From contig NZ_LWBP01000216.1 of NCBI RefSeq assembly GCF_002078015.1, positions 1 through 49,921 of the forward strand: a DNA stretch of 49,921 bases. Reading direction: 5' to 3'. Shown here piece by piece: positions 44,830-49,921 of this stretch (position 1 is the stretch's first letter; each line of letters opens with the position of its first letter). Source of the stretch: Niastella populi (GTDB taxonomy: Bacteria > Bacteroidota > Bacteroidia > Chitinophagales > Chitinophagaceae). A model generated the notes under the pieces. That model did not search any database. It was not told where the DNA came from and saw nothing but the letters and a program-made list of their open reading frames with translations. Made by a program: the position numbers and the translations under genes.

Positions 44830-46266
44830 ATGAAACAAGCATCATACATCATATTGATAGCGCTTTTTGCGGGACTGGGTTCCTGTAAAAAATTCCTCGA
44901 TGTAAAACCGGAAGACAGTATACTGGAAGATGATCTGTACAGTAAAGAGACCGGTTTTCAGAGCGCCCTGAATGGCGTATACATGGGGCTTACCGACCCA
45001 TCGCTGTACGGCGGATCGATGACCATGGAGATGGTAGAGATCCTGGCCCAACGGTATAATTGCCTCGGCACAAATCCCGGCAACAAGTACAATGCACTGG
45101 CTTCTTACGATTATGCCAACGCCAGGGTGGTGCCCCAACTGGCCAATACCTGGTTCAATATGTACGAGCTTATCGCCAACATAAACACCATGCTTCCTGA
45201 AATGGAAGAACGCAAGGCGGTATTCACCGGCATCAACTATGAACTGATGAAAGGGGAGGCGCTGGCATTGCGGGCTTTCCTGCATTACGATGTATTCAGG
45301 TTGTTCGGCGCCGTTTATAAAAATGATTCCGTTGTTTCAAAACGGGTGCCGTATTACACGGTGCGAACAAGTACGCCCGGAGAACTGCTTACCGGTAAAG
45401 AGGTGATTGAAAAAGTGCTGACCGACCTCGAAGAAGCAGAAAAATACCTTGAGAAAGCGGACCCCATTATTACCAATGGAAAGGCTGGGACGGGACCGGC
45501 CATCTTTACAACCGGCCGCCACCTGCGTATGAACTACTATGCGGTAAAACTGTTGCAGGCGCGGGTGCTGTTACACGCCAACAGGCATGAAGATGCGCTG
45601 GCTGCGGCGAAGGTGGTTATTGATAAACAGGCGGCCTGGTTCCCTTTTGTGACCATCGGCGAAGTGACCAATCCCAGGAATCCCGATCGCATCTTTTCGA
45701 ATGAACTGGTTTTTGCGGTACAGCATTTTGGGATAGCCAATAGTTATGGAAGATATTTTATCCCGAACCTGCCCGACTCGGGTATTCTCGCCCCGGTGCA
45801 AACGAAACTCGATAAAGTGTATGAAGCCAGCACCAATGATTACCGGTATTTATCATACACATGGGCGATACCCAATGACGGCACCAAATCATTCAAATGT
45901 TTTTATAAATACGCACCCCCGGCCGATACGGCCGCGCGCCAGTTCAATATTCCTTTGATGCGCGTATCGGAAGCGTATTTTATCGCTGCCGAAGCGTCGA
46001 CCCTTACCGCCGATAAATTCCAGTACCTGAATGCTATTCGGTCAGCGCGCAACCTCACAACGCCCCTGCCGCTCACCGCCAATTTCAGTACGGAGCTGAG
46101 AAAGGAATACCAGAAAGAGTTTTACGGGGAGGGACAATTGTTCTTTTATTACAAACGCAACTATACAACGGCCATAGAGAACGGAAGCGCTTCGGGAAAC
46201 ATTAGCATGAACAATGATAAATACGTGTTGCCGCTGCCCGATATAGAAACATCTGCCCGAAACTAA
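44830..46266 (+). CDS. SusD/RagB family lipoprotein
   Basis: A 478-residue lipoprotein with lipobox Cys19 (LGSC) and early KKFLDVKPED, typical of SusD. TPR-like helices carry GEALALRAFLHYDVFRLFG, and the C-terminal MRVSEAYFIAAEAS and FYGEGQLFFYYKR are family landmarks. It partners the SusC 19 bases upstream and the DUF4843 lipoprotein 12 bases downstream. Confidence 0.93.
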   Translation: MKQASYIILIALFAGLGSCKKFLDVKPEDSILEDDLYSKETGFQSALNGVYMGLTDPSLYGGSMTMEMVEILAQRYNCLGTNPGNKYNALASYDYANARVVPQLANTWFNMYELIANINTMLPEMEERKAVFTGINYELMKGEALALRAFLHYDVFRLFGAVYKNDSVVSKRVPYYTVRTSTPGELLTGKEVIEKVLTDLEEAEKYLEKADPIITNGKAGTGPAIFTTGRHLRMNYYAVKLLQARVLLHANRHEDALAAAKVVIDKQAAWFPFVTIGEVTNPRNPDRIFSNELVFAVQHFGIANSYGRYFIPNLPDSGILAPVQTKLDKVYEASTNDYRYLSYTWAIPNDGTKSFKCFYKYAPPADTAARQFNIPLMRVSEAYFIAAEASTLTADKFQYLNAIRSARNLTTPLPLTANFSTELRKEYQKEFYGEGQLFFYYKRNYTTAIENGSASGNISMNNDKYVLPLPDIETSARN

Positions 46267-46278
46267 AAACTACCTGCA

Positions 46279-47028
46279 ATGAAGAAATTAATATCTCATC
46301 TGTTTATAGCGGCAGGCGCCCTGCTGTTGTTTTCCTGCGAAAAAAAGTTAGCCACCTATTCGGGGGAGAACAATATTTATTTCAGCAATACATCCGATTC
46401 GGCGAAAATAACCTTCGCTTATGATAAGGAAGATAAAAAAGACAGTACGGTTCTGGTGCGGGTATATACAACCGGGCCGCTGGCCGATGTAGACCGACCA
46501 TTCGAACTCACCATCATCGACAGCATTACCAATGCGCAGGCCGGTGTACACTACACGCTGCTGAATAATGAGCTGGTAGTAAAGGCCGGCCAGCCCTTTG
46601 TGAACCTGGCGTTCAAACTGAACCGGCTGCCCGAAATGATAACGACAACCTATTACATCAATATGGTGCTGGAACCGAATGATAATTTCACTACCAATTA
46701 TACCTGGGAATGGGTGAACCTGAAGAACAGTACGGTGAAGCAGTTGATGCGGTACACCATCCGCTTTGATGATGTGCTGGCGCAGCCGAAAACCTGGCTG
46801 AGCAGTTCTTTTGGCACCTTCTCGCGTAAAAAACTAATTGCGCTTAGTGAATTCTTCGAAATAGAATTGCCCGTTTGGAATATAACCGGCGCCGGCGGTA
46901 TTTCGGCTGTAATGATGATCACGTACGGAAAAGTATTCCAGCGTTACCTGAACGATGAGGCTGCCAATGGAAATATTATCCTCGATGAAGATGGAACGCC
47001 GATGAAAATGGGCCCCGGTTCACAATAG
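46279..47028 (+). CDS. DUF4843 lipoprotein
   Basis: A 249-residue lipoprotein with Cys20 in LLLFSC and the DUF4843 opening YSGENNIYFSN. Beta-rich middle and RYTIRFDDVLAQPKTW follow. The family is found almost only behind SusC/SusD pairs and is thought to be a surface accessory that binds ligand or packs onto the transporter. Function not established. Confidence 0.88.
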   Translation: MKKLISHLFIAAGALLLFSCEKKLATYSGENNIYFSNTSDSAKITFAYDKEDKKDSTVLVRVYTTGPLADVDRPFELTIIDSITNAQAGVHYTLLNNELVVKAGQPFVNLAFKLNRLPEMITTTYYINMVLEPNDNFTTNYTWEWVNLKNSTVKQLMRYTIRFDDVLAQPKTWLSSSFGTFSRKKLIALSEFFEIELPVWNITGAGGISAVMMITYGKVFQRYLNDEAANGNIILDEDGTPMKMGPGSQ

Positions 47029-47052
47029 TTATCACCGCAAAAAATTACTGAC

Positions 47053-48585
47053 ATGCACCATCGTTTAAAATATATCTCCGTTTATATCCTGGGCGCGCTG
47101 TTTTGTATAACCGCAGCCGGCTGCTTTAAGGATAAAGGCAATTACGACTATACCGACATACACCAATTGTATATTGATTCATTTGGGAACAAGGCGGCCC
47201 TGTACCTCGATTCGCTGATCGTTAAACCAGCCTTCAACACCAATCTTGATAATAAAATATTAGACGACACGGGCCGCTGGTCGTACCTGTGGACCGCAGC
47301 CATTGTGAACCGCGTTGCGTCGAAAGGCGATGTGCCGCTGATCACATTGGGCCGGAACAAAGAGCTGCGCATAAAACTTACCATGCGCCCGGAGAAATAT
47401 ACGCTTTACCTGAAGGTAACCGATAATTATACCGGCAATATGTACAACATGCAATCCACCCTAACGGTAACCACCACCACGCATGAGGGCTGGCTGTTGT
47501 GGACCGATGTAAACAATACGGCGCGGCTTGATATGGTTTCCTTTATGCCGGCGCCGCTCACCGATACGTTTATCCTTACCGATCTGCTGAAAAATTACGG
47601 CGTACCGGCCATGCATGGGCCGCGGGATATTGCCTATACCCAGGCCAACCAGGGAAATTATGTATATGTTACTGCTGCCGATGGCGGGCACAAACTGGAT
47701 GCGGATGTTTTTTACTGGCAGGCTTCCTACAACCTGAAATACGAATGCCTGTTCGATTATGGCGCCAATTTTTCGCCCAATTATGTACGCAATAGCGGAT
47801 CGGGCGGTGGCGGTTACCTGTTGAACTATGGCAGCAATTTTTATTACCAGAACCAGATAACGGCTGCAGGTTATGGTATTCCGGTGAACCGGGTTGCTGG
47901 GGAAACGGCCGACTTTGATGCATCGCCACTTATTGGTAAAGCGATCAACTCTTCAAACCCCGGCATTTTATTCGACCGCGTTAAAAAGCGTTTCCTGCGA
48001 ATGAATGATGGCGCCAGTACCTGTGTGGAACTGCCCGAGCCAACCAGCAATCCTTTGTTTAGTTATAAACCGAATATGGACCTGTTGTATATCACCACCA
48101 ACCAGGCCAACAGTATTACCTATGCGGTGTTGAAAGACCCGGCAACGGGGAAAACCTGGGTGTATAGTTTTACGCTCACATCCTCTTCGCTGGCGCAAAA
48201 TTTTGCGCGGGAGTTATCGGGCACGGATATAGACAAAGCGGAATTCTTTGCCGTGAACCCCGAATATGGCTACCTGTTTTACAGTGTGGGCAGCAAGGTG
48301 TATGAAGTGGATTATGATAACCCGACGCTAAGTAAACTGGCGGTTGACCTTGGCAGTAAAAAGATCTCGTTGCTGAAATTTCACCAGTTCAGGGCGTATT
48401 CCGGTGCAAAGTACCTGCCATTGGGTAAATGCCTGCTGATTGGCAGTTATGACCCGGGATTGCCTGCTGAAAGCTGCGGAACGCTTTCGCAGTATACCGT
48501 ACCCGGACTGGTGGGCACACCTGTACTCGTACAATCCTATTCTGGCATGGGCAGGATCGTTAGCCTGACCTATCGCGAGCGATAA
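47053..48585 (+). CDS. PKD-like family lipoprotein
   Basis: A 510-residue lipoprotein with lipobox Cys24 (AAGC) followed by FKDKGNYDYTDIH, the hallmark opening of the Bacteroidota PKD-like family. PKD-like beta domains come first (about 50-145, ending YLKVTDNYTGNMY). The C-terminal part has repeated beta units that look like a propeller or WD-like fold (inference). It belongs to the SusC/SusD/DUF4843 run, 24 bases downstream. It probably acts as a surface glycan- or protein-binding accessory. Confidence 0.85.
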   Translation: MHHRLKYISVYILGALFCITAAGCFKDKGNYDYTDIHQLYIDSFGNKAALYLDSLIVKPAFNTNLDNKILDDTGRWSYLWTAAIVNRVASKGDVPLITLGRNKELRIKLTMRPEKYTLYLKVTDNYTGNMYNMQSTLTVTTTTHEGWLLWTDVNNTARLDMVSFMPAPLTDTFILTDLLKNYGVPAMHGPRDIAYTQANQGNYVYVTAADGGHKLDADVFYWQASYNLKYECLFDYGANFSPNYVRNSGSGGGGYLLNYGSNFYYQNQITAAGYGIPVNRVAGETADFDASPLIGKAINSSNPGILFDRVKKRFLRMNDGASTCVELPEPTSNPLFSYKPNMDLLYITTNQANSITYAVLKDPATGKTWVYSFTLTSSSLAQNFARELSGTDIDKAEFFAVNPEYGYLFYSVGSKVYEVDYDNPTLSKLAVDLGSKKISLLKFHQFRAYSGAKYLPLGKCLLIGSYDPGLPAESCGTLSQYTVPGLVGTPVLVQSYSGMGRIVSLTYRER

Positions 48586-48614
48586 ACAGTTTTTCATGTG
48601 ACCCCTATGCACTG

Positions 48615-48649
48615 ACCCACCACGGCTGAATCGCCGGGTGGGTTTATTT
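48615..48649 (+). terminator. terminator-like hairpin between the PKD-like and thioredoxin genes
   Basis: Seven-pair stem ACCCACC/GGTGGGT with inner GGC/GCC pairs and a TTTATTT tail. It may end most transcripts of the SusC/D run before the thioredoxin gene. Confidence 0.7.
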
Positions 48650-48670
48650 AACCGCTTACCTGTGAATGAT

Positions 48671-49831
48671 ATGAACCGCCTTGTTGTATTGTTATGGTTG
48701 TTGACTTGTTGTGCTACCCGTTCGCTGGCGCAGGAGGCTAAGGGGCTTCCGCCGGCAACCTCCTGGAACAGTTTATTGAAACGTGCGGCCGACAATAATA
48801 AACCCATCCTGATCCATGTGAGCGCGCAATGGTGCGGCTTTTGCGCCCGGATGGATACAGCAACCTTTTCCGACCCGGATGTTCAGGCACGCCTTTCGCA
48901 ATACTTTATAACCGCCGCTGCCGATGTAGACAGCACCACGCTGGGGCGGGAGCTTGCCATAAAGTATGCCATCCGGTCGTTCCCCGCTTATGTTGTTTTG
49001 AACAGCAGGGGCTACCTGGTGATGCAGGCGTTTGGGTTTAAAAAGAAAGAGGATTTTCTGTCCCTTATACTTGAAGCCCGCAAAGCGGCCGGCCATCAGG
49101 CCATAAAAGGCTATTCAAATCAACTCTCGCCCGATTCGTATCAGCCGTTCTACCGCGAGATGTATGATGCCGGTAAAAAACATTATTGCGCGGAAGAAGT
49201 GGCGGCGTATCTCAATACGCAGCGCGATCTTTTCAGCGAAGCCAACTGGGTTATCATGGCCGTTTGCAGGCTTACGCCGGCTTACAATGATCATTTTCTA
49301 AGTAAAATAGAAAAGTATGCGGCGCTGTATGGCTGGGCGCCGGTAAGAAAGAAATTGTCGGCCGTTTGCAATGAAAAGATCCTGGCCGCCGCCAAAACCG
49401 CCAATGAGAAAGAGCTGCAGTATGTGATGGGTCTCGTTAAACAATATTTTGAACCGGCGGATGCGGAACCGGAGCTGGCGAAGCATTTACAGACGTTCTA
49501 CCTGAATTCGCACCAGCATACCAAGATGCTGCAATTGCTGGAGCATGGAACGGTGGCAGCGGTGCATGCGCCCATGTATGTATATAATATTACGATGCAG
49601 ACGGATGTGGAGGAGGAGGTGTTGTCGCGTGCCGAAACGCTGATGCGCACGCTGGCGGCGCAAGACCCTTCGTATAATAACCTGTCGGTGCTGGCCCATG
49701 TTTTATATACCCGCAATAAAAGCCATGAAGCGTTGACGGTGACGGAGAAAGCGTTGACGGTCGTTGATGTGGAGGATGCTTCTTTTGCGGAGGAACTACG
49801 GAGGAATATTCTTGATATTGGTATTCTTTAG
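48671..49831 (+). CDS. secreted thioredoxin-domain protein
   Basis: A 386-residue periplasmic protein. The chosen ATG gives a signal peptide (MNRLVVLLWLLTCCATRSLA); the frame extends 11 codons upstream into the terminator, which is rejected. A thioredoxin-fold domain follows (about 30-140) with active-site Cys55-Gly-Phe-Cys58 in QWCGFC and cis-proline segment SFPAYVVL. The C-terminal about 240 residues are helical (TPR-like) and unassigned. It probably has disulfide oxidoreductase activity and may mature secreted partners of the SusC/D run (inference). Confidence 0.85.
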   Translation: MNRLVVLLWLLTCCATRSLAQEAKGLPPATSWNSLLKRAADNNKPILIHVSAQWCGFCARMDTATFSDPDVQARLSQYFITAAADVDSTTLGRELAIKYAIRSFPAYVVLNSRGYLVMQAFGFKKKEDFLSLILEARKAAGHQAIKGYSNQLSPDSYQPFYREMYDAGKKHYCAEEVAAYLNTQRDLFSEANWVIMAVCRLTPAYNDHFLSKIEKYAALYGWAPVRKKLSAVCNEKILAAAKTANEKELQYVMGLVKQYFEPADAEPELAKHLQTFYLNSHQHTKMLQLLEHGTVAAVHAPMYVYNITMQTDVEEEVLSRAETLMRTLAAQDPSYNNLSVLAHVLYTRNKSHEALTVTEKALTVVDVEDASFAEELRRNILDIGIL

Positions 49832-49855
49832 CTTGTAGTTCTTTTATTTGAAACT

Positions 49856-49921
49856 CATAATTATTTGCAGGGCTCGCTATTTTAAGTTTGTGGTTTGTTG
49901 TTTGTGGTTCTTTAGTGGCAG
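49856..49921. repeat. word-like intergenic repeat at window end
   Basis: Contains tatttgcagggctcgct and gtttgtggtttgttgtttgtg, the same word families found around 1450-1480, 2340-2400, 6222-6264 and 7370-7470. Confidence 0.55.

Overview
The window looks like chromosomal DNA of a Bacteroidota bacterium, most likely family Chitinophagaceae (Niastella/Chitinophaga-like). Evidence: two SusC/SusD-type outer-membrane pairs, a DUF4843 and a PKD-like lipoprotein, a LytS-type kinase with a LytTR regulator beside an outer-membrane beta-barrel, no Shine-Dalgarno sequences, and several TAnnTTTG motifs (the Bacteroidota -7 promoter element) just before start codons. Genus is inference. No rRNA, tRNA or CRISPR array was recognised.

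Layout. 0.2-7.3 kb: housekeeping genes (MFS exporter, deoxynucleoside kinase, folK, sppA, ABC-2 permease, SRPBCC protein, DUF2911 protein), separated by spacers made of word-like repeats. 8.2-12.7 kb: SusC/SusD pair 1, followed by a SemiSWEET sugar transporter with a decayed second copy and a GNAT acetyltransferase. 13.8-21.9 kb: a four-gene minus-strand operon with overlapping or nearly touching genes, encoding an intact caspase, a MoxR-type AAA+ ATPase, a vWA protein and a 1303-residue protein with three degenerate caspase/CHAT-like domains and a C-terminal SLOG-like nucleotide-binding domain. This is a strong candidate for an NTP-dependent conflict or programmed-death system. 22.3-24.3 kb: small hypotheticals, two orphan terminators and a frameshifted glycosidase remnant. 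24.4-30.3 kb: LytTR regulator and LytS-type kinase, divergent from an outer-membrane beta-barrel gene, then a secreted YD-repeat-like protein and a small membrane protein. 30.3-39.8 kb: an AT-rich, gene-decay-rich accessory region. It holds head-to-head relics of an ECF41 sigma factor and a carboxymuconolactone decarboxylase, a complete His-Xaa-Ser system (hxsA, hxsD, hxsB, hxsC: a repeat precursor and two radical SAM enzymes), a DUF262/HNH GmrSD-like restriction protein, a doubly frameshifted gene, a ferredoxin-like protein and further fragments. 39.9-49.9 kb: bioA, then SusC/SusD pair 2 in a run with DUF4843, PKD-like and thioredoxin-domain genes.

How genes work together. In the caspase operon the MoxR ATPase and vWA protein are expected to form an ATP-driven assembly or sensing module. 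The SLOG-bearing pseudo-caspase protein could read a nucleotide signal, and the first-gene caspase could be the effector; these links are inference. In the His-Xaa-Ser locus the two radical SAM proteins, with HxsD, presumably modify the His-Xaa-Ser run of HxsA, whose C-terminal peptidoglycan-binding repeats would place the product at the cell wall; the chemistry cannot be read from sequence. The two SusC/SusD loci import undetermined ligands, since no degradative enzyme lies beside either.
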